From: Vitellaria paradoxa
Taxonomy: Eukaryota; Streptophyta; Magnoliopsida; Ericales; Sapotaceae
Direction of reading: 5' to 3'
NCBI GenBank assembly: GCA_019916065.1
Contig: CM034233.1
Span: 26,547,936-26,611,935, forward strand
Length of the DNA stretch: 64,000 nt
Shown here piece after piece: positions 32,612 through 44,626 of this stretch. The stretch's first letter is position 1; every line of letters starts with the position of its first letter. Made by a program: the position numbers and the translations under genes. The notes under the pieces were generated by a model. That model saw only the letters and a list, made by a program, of their open reading frames with translations, did not search any database and was not told the DNA's origin.

Positions 32612-33526
32612 AAGTTTGTCAATGGATTGGGTATGATCTAGATCTAATTTGGATTTGGTTTATTAATAGTGATCCAAAACCTTAAGACTCGCTTTGAAAA
32701 TCCGGAAGACCTAAATCCATTTATCCGTTAATTTTTTGACTGAATTTGGATAAACTCATGGATCCACTTTTACACCCAAAGACCCATATTTATTTATTTA
32801 TTTATTTATTTATTTTTCAGTTTTGAAACCCTAACTAGATCGCATCACATGTTGCTAGTCGCTCACCTCTCTCGTCACCGTCGAATTATCTCGTCGTTGC
32901 CACTAAGGCTCTATCTGCATCTCAGGCTCCAATCTCTAGCTCAGACTTTTTGCTGTTCAACATAATTTTGAGGGAAGCATCACAGCCATTTTTTTTTTTT
33001 TTTTTTTTTGTGCTTATAGATTTGAACTTCTTTATCTTTTAGCAACATCTCAAAGAGAAGATCAGCATGAGATATGTTAACCAACATTTGTCTCTATCGT
33101 TAAACTTGACCTTTTGTCTACTAATATAATTTGTTTATTCTAATGGTATAAACATAGAAACATCATTCCATAATAGGTGTTTGTTTTGCTTTTACATCAT
33201 AAATTCCAGTTAGTTCTTGAGTGTTCTTTTGAAATCAAACAAAAATAGAAAATTAGAACTTTTGAAGTATATTGTGAAATTATTTACTTCATTAATGTGA
33301 TTGAAAGTTTTAAATTATGTTTGTAAGCAATTTTTTCTTTTTATTTTATTTTCTTTTATTTATGTAAACGGGTTGGATTGTGTAAACAGGTCAAAACCGT
33401 TGGTCAGCAAGTTGGATCTGGAGTGTAATAGCTAAACCCGCTTAATTATGGGTCTGGATTGAGTTTTTACTTAATGGATCTAGACTCAATGAATCTGGTC
33501 CAAATCTAACCCATTGACAGGCCTAG
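32612..33526. mobile_element. hAT-like element with 8-bp target duplication
   Basis: Left end AAGTTTGTCAATGGATTGGG; the right end, reverse-complemented, reads CTAGGCCTGTCAATGGGTT. Flanks TCCAAGGT (32604-32611) and TCCCAGGT (33527-33534) match at 7 of 8. The interior has 'ggatccacttt' and 'ggatctgg' patterns, an (ATTT)n tract at about 32787-32815 and a T run at about 32990-33009. No transposase. Confidence 0.7.
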
Positions 33527-33558
33527 TCCCAGGTCACATGATTCAAGGCATGATAAGT

Positions 33559-33570
33559 TGGTATCAGAGC
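33559..33570 (+). mobile_element. tRNA-Met primer binding site of a decayed LTR element
   Basis: TGGTATCAGAGC followed by CTAAGAT is the classic primer site of plant LTR retrotransposons. The hAT-like element lies only about 30 bp upstream, so it may have inserted near the 3' end of this element's LTR. The LTR limits could not be traced. Confidence 0.5.
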
Positions 33571-33788
33571 CTAAGATAGAATATCTAGTGGAAGTTGAAT
33601 CATTTGATTCGTGTGAGCCTGGGTTGAATTTTGTCTGATTGCTTTGCTTCCAATTTTCAGGCTATTTTGTTTAATTTTTCTTCTTGAAATGTTAGCAATA
33701 ATATAATAATAATAATAATATTAAGTTAACATAATAAAAATAAAATACTATTAATACTAATAACAATAACAACAATAAGAACAATAAT

Positions 33789-36112
33789 TGTCACACTCCA
33801 GATTTCATAACCCAAGGAATAAACTAAATTATCACATGCAATTAATATAAGCAAATCATAAATTCAAATCAGAGCCACACAATCACCCTAGAGTGAACAT
33901 CAAACATACATAATAATAATAAAAGTCTTGGTCATCACTAGCTCACAATGCTCCAATATAACAACTAGTAATACATCTAAAACAATAACTAGGCACTCTA
34001 GCCTTTATAACCATATTGAATAAATATATAATACAAAAATTAACATAATTTCCTCAGAATACAAAATAATATAAAAAAATCAATCCAAAACATGATGGCC
34101 CACTTGTGCCTTGTGTTCTATACCTGTAATATAATCTATAGGGACGTAAGCACTAAGCTCACATGTGTTTGCAATGCATATATAATAGATATAATATGCA
34201 ACACATGTCTTAACATTTTACTACCATATAATGAATACCAACAATAACCAATTAATATCATCACATCATTATTTTATAACATTAATATCCAATAGATCAC
34301 ATATCATCATCAGACCTCATTATCATCAGCATAATCAGAATCTGATTGTCCATTAATAATCATCACATTAACACAACACACGTAGGGTGGATACTTCATA
34401 AGATTGTCCCTTGATTAGAGAGTATAATGCAAGCCATCGTCCTTTATGGGTTAATCATCCAATGGAAACAATGAACCAAATCGTCGTTGTTTATGAGCAA
34501 TAGCTTAAGGGTCACGATTAACCAAGTTAATGTTGTCGTTTATAGATCAGCATCAATTAATAAATTTCAACCATTATTGTGTTATAGGTTACTAACTTAC
34601 TAGCACAATAACCGAACTTTGTGTAGGTTTAGAGACTTTTAACCCAAGGGTAATCACATACCTTTTTATTTGTCAGTATTCTCTATCCCTAAAATCAACA
34701 ATTAAAAATTACATCTCATTATATTTTCCAATAACCAGTTACTAATCTCAATAACATTATTGTTATCATTATCACTAATATTACACATGCCACATCAAAC
34801 TGTATCTCATATCACAAACCATATTTATCACTAGTTTACTTTCAAATTATCAAGCTCGAGTTGTGTTTAAAAATAACATTCATTGAAAATCTTTTATAAA
34901 TACAATATATATATATTTTTTAGAAAATCGTTTTCTTTCAAAATAGTTCGAGAAAAAGAATTTTAGAAGCATCTTATTGGGGTGCCCAGGAAAAGGGTTT
35001 ATGCACCCAGGAGCCAACTTGTGCACACCCGGGTACTCATCTTCGTGTGCCTGGAAAAGACTATATACCTATGCAAGGTGGTCTGTGCACCCAGCTTCCA
35101 CTAATACCATTACAATTTTACGTTCTGTTTTTTTCTATCTTTCGTTTATAGTTTCAATCTTTATCTTTAAGGCTATTTCTTTTCAATTAGCTACCCATAC
35201 TCACTTTCCAACCATACATAAGCAACATATCATTCTCAATTTTATGTTTTGTTAAGCATCTTCCATGATTCACTGTCACTTTCATCATCTTTCCTATAAA
35301 ATATATATATATGCACAAACATATAACTATATACACAAACAATCATTTTATAACACATGCTTCTATCAATCTAAACATGATACCCACAGCTTCATATGTT
35401 CAATTATAACACATAAATAAGAAATGTTCATTAAATCCCTACCTCAAGAGCTCGGGAAGAAGAAAATAGTGTACTGAAAATACTTGGGGAGTTTAGAAAT
35501 GTTAGAAACTCAACTATGTTTAATCTATAACTCCCAACGCTGAAACAACCAGCCAAACTTATTCAAGATCAATCTAATTGAACATTTGTAAGAGGAATTG
35601 AAATGATTTTGGGTAGAACTCAACTTACGAAGTTTGGTTCCTCCTCTTGACTAATACCCGAAAATGTGTATACATTATACATATATATAAGTAAGAGCTT
35701 TTGAGAGGGGGAGGAAGAAAAGGAAAAGAAATGAGGTAGGCGGCAAGTTTATGGCATAAGTATCACTGGGATATAGGCAGGGAAATGACCGAAATCAACT
35801 CACAATCGAATAATCAGAAAAAATTCCATACTAGTTGCTGATATGATAGCCTGGTTGCCTAAGGGAAAGAGTGCGTGCACTCGACCATATTCATGTGTCC
35901 GAACAACTTCGTGCGCCTGAACCCTTAGGCCAGTGGACACGAACCACCACAAAATTCAAAATATCCCACGTGTTGGTTAATACAATTCTAAATTTCAAAA
36001 ATTGAGCAATTGAATCAACTAATATATCACATAAATCACATCATCATGTTATTTCATCTCAATTGTATGCATTAAAAATAAAATATCATATATCAAAGTA
36101 TGGGTCATTATA
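33789..36112 (+). mobile_element. Solo LTR of a Gypsy-like retrotransposon, about 2.3 kb
   Basis: Begins TGTCACACTCCAGATTTC and ends GGGTCATTATA (expected GGGTCATTACA). This start/end pair is typical of long Ty3/Gypsy LTRs in plants. Flanking pentamers ATAAT (33784-33788) and ATAAC (36113-36117) match at 4 of 5. Both flanks are the same kind of AAT/AAC-rich simple DNA, as if the LTR split one tract. No internal gag-pol region is present, so recombination between LTRs is likely. Confidence 0.65.
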
Positions 36113-36489
36113 ATAACAACAAAAAACAATAATAATACTAATACCGATAAAATAATGATAATAACAAAAAATAATAATACTACTTATAAATTTGCCTAAA
36201 ATTAATGAAACAAAGTTAAAAATAAAAAATACACAAAATGTTAATAAATTATTAATATAAATTAAACTACTAACTAACATTATTTAATTAGTAAACGCTT
36301 ACACTTTTAGATTGTAATCACAGACCATAAGACTCACAAATCAGATAAGTATTAACAAAGCTTACGTTGGTAGGCTTGATGATTACACTAATAAAGTGTA
36401 ATCATTTAAATATAATTTATCCTTATTTAATGTAGTTTTATTCTTAATAATACAAATTTATCAATATTTAAGATTAATGTTCTTTCTAG

Positions 36490-37880
36490 CAAATGTTGCA
36501 GGAGTATTACACGAGAACAAGGTGCAGTCCCAACCACTCAAAGTGTGGTCCCAACCATCCAAGGGGTGGTCTGGACCGCTCTTTCAAATCTTCAACGTAT
36601 CTATTTGGTGATAACGTAATTTGCTCCGATCCGGACACCCCCCGCACCTGGTTCAGACCACCTCTACATACAGATCCAAAATCACAGCTTCGTGAATGGC
36701 AGTTTCAAATGGAAAAAAATACAGTATTTGTTTTGTTTTTGGCAATGCTACGGAATGCCATATGGAGAATCAATATGATGTAATTTATATATATATAGAG
36801 ACAGAGATTGACATAAAAGAAGAAGCAGGGGGATTTCGACAGAGAGGTTTTTTTTTAGATAGTTTAGTTTTAGTTTTATTTTCTGAATAGAGATTTTTAG
36901 ATAGGGAGAGTTTCTATACATTCAAGTTTGTCGATTGAAATTTATGAATTGAAGTTTGCATATTCATTTTCATGTGTTCATCTATGAAGTATGTATCTTT
37001 TTCTCTACTTTTTCATCATTTTATTTATTTGATTGTTATAATGTTAGATTAAGAGTTTGCATTGATTTAGCTCATCAAAGATGGGCGGATCCAAAACTAG
37101 GGTTGAATAAATTTATACAGATTCAATTTTCATTTATACAGAAGCTTTTCAAAACTTATAAAATTGATCACGTTCTCTGAAATCCCTGATAATTTTATAA
37201 GATTAAAACTTTCTTAATATTTTTGAAATAAATAAAAATTAATCCGAATCAAATGAGTTTTGTTGAATATTCTTACCAATCTGTTTATCTTAAATGTGAT
37301 TTCGGATTGAGCTAAACTAATTTTCAAATGGATTTTTTATTGAAGATCTTTACCAACCATTTTATCCTAAACGTGATTTTGGGTTGATGGAACTTTTTAT
37401 TTAAATAATCTCTATTGAAAATCTTTACCAGATTGTTAATCCTAAATGTGATTTCAATCCGAGGTAATCTTTATTATTTAACCTAAAAATTGGATCCGCC
37501 CTAATTTGTAAGTTAAATCAATACGCGTTCATTAGACTTGTTGAAACTGAATTTAAATTTTGCTTTTAGTATTTTATTAGTTTTCAATAGTTAATTAGTT
37601 GGTGTTGAATTATTTAGTTTAAATTTATGTTTTATTGAGTTGTTATGTTTAGTTTGTTAGCCTTATTTTATTTTGTAAACAATCTTTCAAAACCAAATCA
37701 AACCTTTAATCTTTTCGTTTAATAAATTAAAATAGTAAATTAATTAAACCGAAATAACTTAGAAGAGAATTAACATTAGGTTTACTGTGGATTCGACCTC
37801 GGACTCACCGAGTTTAAAACTATACTGCACACCCTTACACTTGGAAATTATTTAGACACACTAATTAGAAGCGGTCACTT
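36490..37880 (+). mobile_element. LTR-like segment (second retroelement remnant)
   Basis: Contains 'gcagtcccaacc' / 'gtggtcccaacc' short repeats, a TATA-like tract (36785-36798), three degenerate ~75-bp tandem units (37262-37465, each with 'tcttaccaa' and 'cctaaa(c/t)gtgattt'), and near 37790-37850 the string 'gattcgacctcggactcacc', a motif I associate with the 3' part of Gypsy LTRs. The ends are not defined. Confidence 0.4.
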
Positions 37881-38429
37881 GAGAATAAAAATCTTTGTGG
37901 AATTTTGAACTCACGGCCTCTACAAATTCATTGCCGAAAAGTATGCATTCCAAAATATCATATCTTGTTTCGATAAATGATTTTGGGTAATAATTTGCGT
38001 TTTGGGTTATTCCTTTGGTGGACAATTCATTTGTAGTTAAAGAGAGAAAAATTGAATTTTACTATCAAAAACCAGTTAAAAAATTATAAGTAAAATAAAA
38101 AAGTGTAAAAGAATAGGCTTTTCAACAGGACATAGTGTTAATTCTGAGGATTAATTCAACTAGTAATATCTTGAATTTACTTCATAGAGGTCACTAGTTT
38201 GAGTTTGCTCAGAGCCACTAAAGGGCTTACCTGTTGTTAACTTCAAGACCTCAGAGATTAATCGAGATACACAAATACTGGTCCAAACACTAAGTTACAA
38301 TAAAATAAAATAAAATAAAATAAAGGAGGCGTCGGTGCCCGATCCCTTTCCCAATTTGTATAAGCGATGTGAAGATGGCTCAAACATCGGGTAGCCTGAA
38401 GTGGCCCGTCTCAACGTATGACCCTTCGT

Positions 38430-38436
38430 GGCCCAT
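38430..38436 (-). promoter_or_regulatory. Site II element (ATGGGCC)
   Basis: GGCCCAT on the + strand, about 490 bp before the PPR start and close to the likely transcription start. TGGGCC/T elements are frequent in promoters of plant genes for organelle-targeted and housekeeping proteins. Confidence 0.4.
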
Positions 38437-38632
38437 GCCCAACCAAGAGCGAGTACAAATGGCAGAATATCCGTCGTCAAACCATTGCCTGGCAGTTCCC
38501 TCGCAGCTGCTTCGTCGATTACTACCACTGTTTTCTTTCCTGTGATTTTCTTGTCCCGAAGCCTCTCTGTGATCGAACATAAGAAAATTTTGGGTTTCTT
38601 GAATCCCACCTGGTTGTGACGGCATTGTGTCC

Positions 38633-38862
38633 GGTAATTTGGTAACTATGCCCTTTGTCTCGACGTTGTTCGATTAAATGCTTCACTGAAAATGGGACTC
38701 AAGTCCTCACTCCGACTAATTTTTTTACGTTTTGGAGTATATCTTGATGATCTATATGCAGATGTTGGCTTAGTTTTTGTGTCGATTTGTAGTTCATGGT
38801 ATGTTCAAGTTGTGATTAAGATGTTGTTACATGCTGAATGGTGTTTTCCATGATATTTGCAG
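38633..38862 (+). other. Possible 5'-UTR intron of the PPR gene
   Basis: Donor CCG|GTAATT and acceptor atatttgcag|A bound a T-rich 230-bp stretch directly before the coding start. The GC-richer 38330-38632 would be promoter and first untranslated exon. Inferred from splice signals only. Confidence 0.4.
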
Positions 38863-38917
38863 ATCCTTCATCTGTTTTCAGTGTCAAAGCTGCTGTGTTT
38901 GTTAATATTTGGCGAAT

Positions 38918-41287
38918 ATGCTACCTCTTAGAAAGCTGGGTTATCATTACAGTACTGCACTTTCTCGTATGTTTTCTATCTGTGCTTATGGCAAAATTTT
39001 TGAGATATCTAGATTGCAGTTTCAGGGTTGTCAGAGTCAGTGGTTCATGCATCGATTTGTTGGGTCCTCGATGACCAATTTAAACACAATAAGCAGGGTC
39101 TTGGAATGTCAGCGTGGGTTTAACTGCTCTGTGCAATATTTTTCAACTGTAGCTGGAAGTGGAACCATCCTGGTTCAGGCTAGAGATATAGGTAAACTGT
39201 CTATGGAACTAGAAAATGCAGTTGAAGAGCATAGATTCAGTGATGCATGGAAGTTGCACGAACAACATATGCAAATGGAGGGGTTCCCTAGAAAATCCAT
39301 CGTCAACAGGTTTCTAGCTAGTTTTGCAGAAAGCCTAGACTTCCAGTGGCTTGAGAAGGCTTACAGATTGGTGGAACAGGCTTTTGAGGAGGGTAAGCAG
39401 AACTTGTTAGAGAAGGAGACTCTAATTTATCTTGCTTATGGTCTTGCAAGATGTGGATTGTCCGTTCCGGCGTCGACTGTTCTAAGGAAGTTGGTTGAAA
39501 TGGAACAATTTCCCCCGGTAACTGCTTGGTCTGCTGTCTTGGCTCACATGTCACAAACTGCTCCTGGAGCTTACCTTGCCGCTGAGTTGGTTCTTGAGAT
39601 TGGTTATTTGTTCCAAGATGGGAGGGTGGATCCGCGTAAAAAGATTAATGCTCCTTTGATTGCCATGAAGCCTAATGCAACTGCATTTAACATTGCTTTG
39701 GCCGGTTGTCTTCTGTTCAATACTTCTAGGAAAGCAGAACAGCTTCTTGACATGATGCCTCGTATTGGCGTTAGAGCTGATGGGACCTTGTTGATCATTA
39801 TGGCCCATATTTATGAAAGAAATGGACGAAAAGAAGAGCTCAAGAAGCTTAAGAGACACATAGATGAAGCCCATAACCTAAGCGATGTTCAGTTTCAGCA
39901 GTTTTATAATTGTTTGCTTACATGCCAATTGAATGTTGGGGATTTAGAATCTGCATCACACATGGTTCTGGAAATGCTCAGGAAGGCAAAGGAAGCACGA
40001 AATTCTCTTGCTGCAGCTACACTTGTCTTTGAAGCTGCTGGAAGTGGCAACAAATCCGCTTCTGAACAGATATCTGGACAAGTTTTGAGCCATAGAAAAT
40101 TAGATGAATTGAAGGACAGTGCATTAAATCAATGCCATTCCATATCTTTTGAAGATTTTTCCAGAGACCAGAAGCTTTTAAAATTTGAGGCTGAGGCTAA
40201 AGAATTACTTGGTATTCTACTAGCGAACCTGCAAAGGCAAGTGGTGTTGATCACAACTGAACGTGGTATTCTGCAACCAACTGAAAGAATTTATCTGAAA
40301 TTGGTCAGGGCATTCTTGGAAGCTGGCAGGACAAAGGATTTGGTTGATTTTCTAATGAAGGCGGAGAAGGAAGACTCCCCCGTCTCTACTGATGATTCAA
40401 TCTTGGTTAATGCCATTAATTCATGCATTTCACTTGGATGGTTAGATGAGGCACATGACCTTCTTGATGAAATGCGCTTGGCTGGTGTTAAAACTGGATC
40501 TTCTGTGTATGCCTCCCTCCTAAAAGCATATTGCAAAGAAAATCGAGCAGGAGAGGTGTCATCACTCCTACGAGATGCTCGTAAGGCTGGGATCCAATTA
40601 GACTCGAGCTGCTATGAAGCACTGATTCAGTCCCGGGTACTTCAGAAAGACACTACAGGGGCCCTTAATCTATTTAAAGAGATGAAAGAAGCTAAAATAC
40701 CTAGGGCTGGTCATCAAGAATTTGAGATGTTGGTGGAGGGATGTGCAGGGAGTGGTGGAGCAGGTTTAATGGCAAAGCTCTTGGAGGAAATTAGGGAAGG
40801 ACAAAGAGTAGATTGTGGAGTTCATGATTGGAACAATGTAATCCATTTTTTCTGTAAGAAGAGACTGATGCAAGATGCTGAGAAGGCTCTTAAGAAGATG
40901 AGGAGCTTGGGACACGTTCCAAACGCTCAAACCTTCCATTCTTTGGTCACTGGATATGCTGCTATAGGGGGCAAATATAAAGAAGTAACAGAGCTCTGGG
41001 GCGAGATGAAGGTTCTTGCTTCTTCAACTGCAATGAAGTTTGATCAGGAGCTATTGGATTCTGTACTTTACACATTTGTGAGAGGTGGTTTCTTCACCCG
41101 AGCAAATGAAGTTGTGGAGACGATGGAGAAAGGGAACATGTTCATTGACAAATACAAGTACCGTACCCTCTTCTTGAAGTATCACAAAACACTTTATAAG
41201 GGCAAGGCTCCAAAATTCCAGACAGAAGCTGAACTGAAAAGGAGAGAAGCAGCCTTGGCCTTCAAGAAATGGGTAGGCTTGTGTTGA
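38918..41287 (+). CDS. Pentatricopeptide repeat protein, probably mitochondrial (At1g03100-like)
   Basis: Intron-free, 789 aa. The frame is open from 38909, but the first ATG is at 38918 (MLPLRKLGYHYSTALSRMF). The N-terminus is rich in Arg, Ser and aromatic residues and poor in acidic ones, as in a mitochondrial presequence. P-class PPR motifs are visible: around residues 250-320 (KPNATAFNIALAGCLL), 485-590 (VNAINSCISLGWLDEAHDLL, SVYASLLKAYCKEN, SCYEALIQSRV) and 660-735 (VPNAQTFHSLVTGYAAIGG). Between them are non-canonical helical stretches. There is no E, DYW or SMR domain, so editing activity is not expected. Length and layout agree with Arabidopsis At1g03100 and its relatives At1g69290 and At4g17616, recalled from memory. 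PPR proteins bind organelle RNA one base per repeat; the target is unknown. Confidence 0.93.
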   Translation: MLPLRKLGYHYSTALSRMFSICAYGKIFEISRLQFQGCQSQWFMHRFVGSSMTNLNTISRVLECQRGFNCSVQYFSTVAGSGTILVQARDIGKLSMELENAVEEHRFSDAWKLHEQHMQMEGFPRKSIVNRFLASFAESLDFQWLEKAYRLVEQAFEEGKQNLLEKETLIYLAYGLARCGLSVPASTVLRKLVEMEQFPPVTAWSAVLAHMSQTAPGAYLAAELVLEIGYLFQDGRVDPRKKINAPLIAMKPNATAFNIALAGCLLFNTSRKAEQLLDMMPRIGVRADGTLLIIMAHIYERNGRKEELKKLKRHIDEAHNLSDVQFQQFYNCLLTCQLNVGDLESASHMVLEMLRKAKEARNSLAAATLVFEAAGSGNKSASEQISGQVLSHRKLDELKDSALNQCHSISFEDFSRDQKLLKFEAEAKELLGILLANLQRQVVLITTERGILQPTERIYLKLVRAFLEAGRTKDLVDFLMKAEKEDSPVSTDDSILVNAINSCISLGWLDEAHDLLDEMRLAGVKTGSSVYASLLKAYCKENRAGEVSSLLRDARKAGIQLDSSCYEALIQSRVLQKDTTGALNLFKEMKEAKIPRAGHQEFEMLVEGCAGSGGAGLMAKLLEEIREGQRVDCGVHDWNNVIHFFCKKRLMQDAEKALKKMRSLGHVPNAQTFHSLVTGYAAIGGKYKEVTELWGEMKVLASSTAMKFDQELLDSVLYTFVRGGFFTRANEVVETMEKGNMFIDKYKYRTLFLKYHKTLYKGKAPKFQTEAELKRREAALAFKKWVGLC

Positions 41288-44048
41288 AGAAGATTCTAGC
41301 CTATACCGTGGCTTTACAAACTATGATTTAATGGATCTATAAGCTGTGAAGATTATTGAAGGTATGACATCACTGACATCAAAATTTACCACACTTGCTA
41401 GTTGTTAGCAGTGATATTTAAGGCGATAGTGTAAGGAGAAGATAAAGGTTATTTTCCCTTTTGCCCTTTTTATCAATTCTTTTTTTTGCTCATCCTAATT
41501 TACTTTTTCACATCCTAATTTGCAGGGGACAATGATAATAAGGGGCAGAGATAATGCTGAAATTATGGTTATTGATTTTTTGATTAGCTCTCAAAATTTT
41601 TTTATTGTTGAGGGCAAAAATCTGGTGAGGAGCACTCCCTAACGTACTCTGTTATTACCACTCTTATTCTTACATTATTTAGTTCTGCATGCTCTTTGGT
41701 ATCAAGAATTTGTTCGATATTGATGTGCTGTATGTTTCTAGTTGTAATGCTTAGAAAGTATATCTTGATGTATTAATGTCTGGAGTGCACAAACATGCAT
41801 TTTCTTGGAATTTAGAATTTAGGTCATCTTTTCTTGGTACTATAGTGTGTAAAGCATTCTTGATGTGAAACGTCCTCAATTTTGCATGAATTGAATCCAG
41901 AAAGCTTATTTTTATGTTGTTATCAAATGATATCGAATATTTATATTTTAAAATTCAACAGTATTAAAGTTCATACAATATATAAGTTACAACCCACCAT
42001 AACAAGATATGCTTCCAAAGGCAAACAAGCTTTTCACTAAAAGATTCATGATTTTCCTGATGATGTTACAGAAAAGAGGTATATGATAAGTGATAATGGT
42101 GAGTGATGAGCTTACAGGTCAGCGCACATCTAGTTCCATGCCCTTTTATGCAAGATAATAAAAATAATGTTATGCATGATTTGTGGGAATATGTAAAATA
42201 ATCCACAACAGTGATGAATGATATTATATGTACATTGTCCTCTTATAGTCATTGGTGACAGCACTTAAGCCTTTTTCCTATGTTAGGTTGAGTACAAAAG
42301 TAACATTGTGCATAGAAATATATATAATGCGTGTTTGGGTGTTCACCATGTCGTTATACTTTTAACCATTTATTTTTGTTTTGAATTATTGGAAAGGGAG
42401 GGTGCCTCCGATCAAATGAATTTGGAGGCACAAGAAAAACTAGGGTTGTCTTGACAAGGAACATAAGGGGTTCAGCGAGCACCCTTTGTAAACTATACTA
42501 GTGATAAAAGCAAGAAGTTTGGAGCAATAGTAATCATTAAATTACACTAGACTATTCGTGCTTTTAGCACTGCTTCAGGTTTCCCATTTCCACCATGGAC
42601 TGCTTTGCACCTGATCAAATCACATGAGAAAGTACTTTGGTGGATGGACTAAATTCATGATCGGGCAATGTTAGTTATAGTGACGCTTTGCTTCTTTAAT
42701 TGTGATGTTTCTTGATTCTTTAATAATTTTGTTTCAACCTCAACTGATATTGAATTTTTTGCGTGCTGATCAATGGCTTACATGTTCCTGACAAGGGGAT
42801 TGCTGCATTGTGCTTTATTTGTGTTTATGGAAACATATGAAGCAAAGCAAGGTCAAGATCATGAAGGTGGCCCCTCAACTCAGTCACAAGGTTTGGCCGT
42901 GTACCTGACTTTAAATCTAAGAAGCATGGATATATTGAAATGGGTGTCGTATCTATATTCGACACATATCGGGTGTACATACTTCTTGAACACTCTAAAA
43001 TATATGTAAGATATATGTCAGACATGCTCCATGGCATGTCCTATTTTTTATTAATTTTTTCTTCAAATGTATTGTTAAAACAAATCTAGATTCGAGTAGT
43101 TGAAACTTTTAAAATTATAAAATTTTATAATTTATATTTTATTATGGTTTGTATACTGAATTATGTATTAACTTAGTTTTGTTATAGATGTTATATTCAC
43201 ATATATAACTAATAAAAATATACAACATTTATTTATTTATTTATTTTTGTCATATCACTGTTGTGCTCATATCCTCATTTTTTTTAAATTGCCGTATTTG
43301 TGTCCGTATCCGTATCGATGTTTCGTAGCTTGAAGTAAAAAATCACTAGCTTATTGCTTCAGCGGATGGTGATTGGTGTTAACTCGGCGGGAAAATTTTT
43401 TAAGGTTGGAAACAGATATCTAGAAATTGGTAGTGACGAAAGGGTCTTTTCAACTTTCCAGAGGAATAGAGGAATCAGGATATGTAATTCCCCGCCCTGA
43501 GATCCTATAGATAGTGATCATGCCTACACCTACAATTGGTGTTGGCCAGTCTTTACCCATTTATATGTGCTTGCTTGCATGTTGCCTTCTGTAATTTTTA
43601 GTTCATGAATGTGATATTTTGCTAATTTATTGATTTTCCTTTTCCTGCAACTATGTTCTATAATACCCAATTTCAATTAAAGTTGGCTCCCTCGATATGC
43701 TATGGTTGACATTGCATTTGGAGATTCATAGGGAAATGGGCACGTGGTTTCACATTGCATTTGGAGATTCACAGATATAGCAGTCACTGAACTCGTATAT
43801 GGATGTCTTGGTGTGCAGCAGCCTGTTCTTTTGACCAAGTTGTTCTTTCTTTTTTGTTTTTTTTTTTGGGGTGGTGATTTTCCTCTTTCTATGTTGGTAT
43901 ATTTTCATTGCTAGGTGGGGATTTGTCAAGATGGGATTTGGTGGCTATTTTTCTGTTGTAGTGTTTGTCGTGATTTATTAACTGCTTATTTCTGTAAAGC
44001 TCATATGTCAAGTGTGAGAATAAATTTTAGTTATTACAGCATTTAACA
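41288..44048 (+). other. 3' region of the PPR gene and gene-free flank
   Basis: A possible 3'-UTR intron runs from a GTATGA at about 41361 to a ttgcag at about 41524. Around 42925-43340 there is a repeat-like stretch with 'tgtcgtatc', 'cgggtgtac' and 'gtgtccgtatccgtatcg'. A 19-bp direct repeat, 'cattgcatttggagattca', occurs near 43710 and 43754. No further gene is recognisable. Confidence 0.4.
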
Positions 44049-44049
44049 C

Positions 44050-44191
44050 TTAGTGTGTTTGGAGTGAAAAAAAGTGAAATAAATTTAGAGTTCGTAATAC
44101 GTGCAGGAAAAGAAAAAAGTTGATGTAATATAAAGTTAACAGAGGTTTATAGAGCTTTTTGTAGTTTTTTTGTAAACCAAACAGAGCCTTA
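44050..44191 (+). mobile_element. MITE, 'GGTGTGTTTAGAGTGA' family, copy 2
   Basis: Left end TTAGTGTGTTTGGAGTGA; right end AACCAAACAGAGCCTTAA. Same length and layout as the other copies. Confidence 0.6.
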
Positions 44192-44626
44192 ATTTAGTAT
44201 TACTATTAAGTTTGGTTTTTAACTTTATCGTATATGGGTGGTATTCCATTGATGTCTTTATTTAGTATTCAATATTTATTTATTGATCATAAAAAAAAAA
44301 AAAAATTGTGAATCGCTTTCGGCATCCTCAAAATCTTCACTATTGAGAATGATGCAAATCTAAATATTATTTTGTTTTAATCATTGTGTATAACACATAT
44401 TTAATACATGTTTTCAATTTAATTATTATTGCACACCATTTATATTATATTTTTTCTCATTCTGTGCTGTATTTTTAAAAATAATTAGTTGGTGTTTAGT
44501 TATAGTTTTAGAAAATTATTGTCAAAATAAAATTTTTGAAAACTACTTTCAGAATTAATTTGTAGTACAAAAGATATTTTCAGTAATTATATTCAAAAAT
44601 TAGTTCTGAAAAGACAAAAGGAAAAA

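Noticed and set aside
38295..38625. Open frames on both strands before the PPR gene
   Set aside because: They lie in the GC-richer promoter/leader region and resemble no protein; best read as untranslated sequence.
38909..38917. TTG start for the PPR frame
   Set aside because: The first ATG is at 38918. Nothing suggests non-ATG initiation.
42773..43037. Open frames on both strands after the PPR gene
   Set aside because: They overlap a repeat-like stretch with 'gtgtccgtatccg' motifs; no protein family seen.
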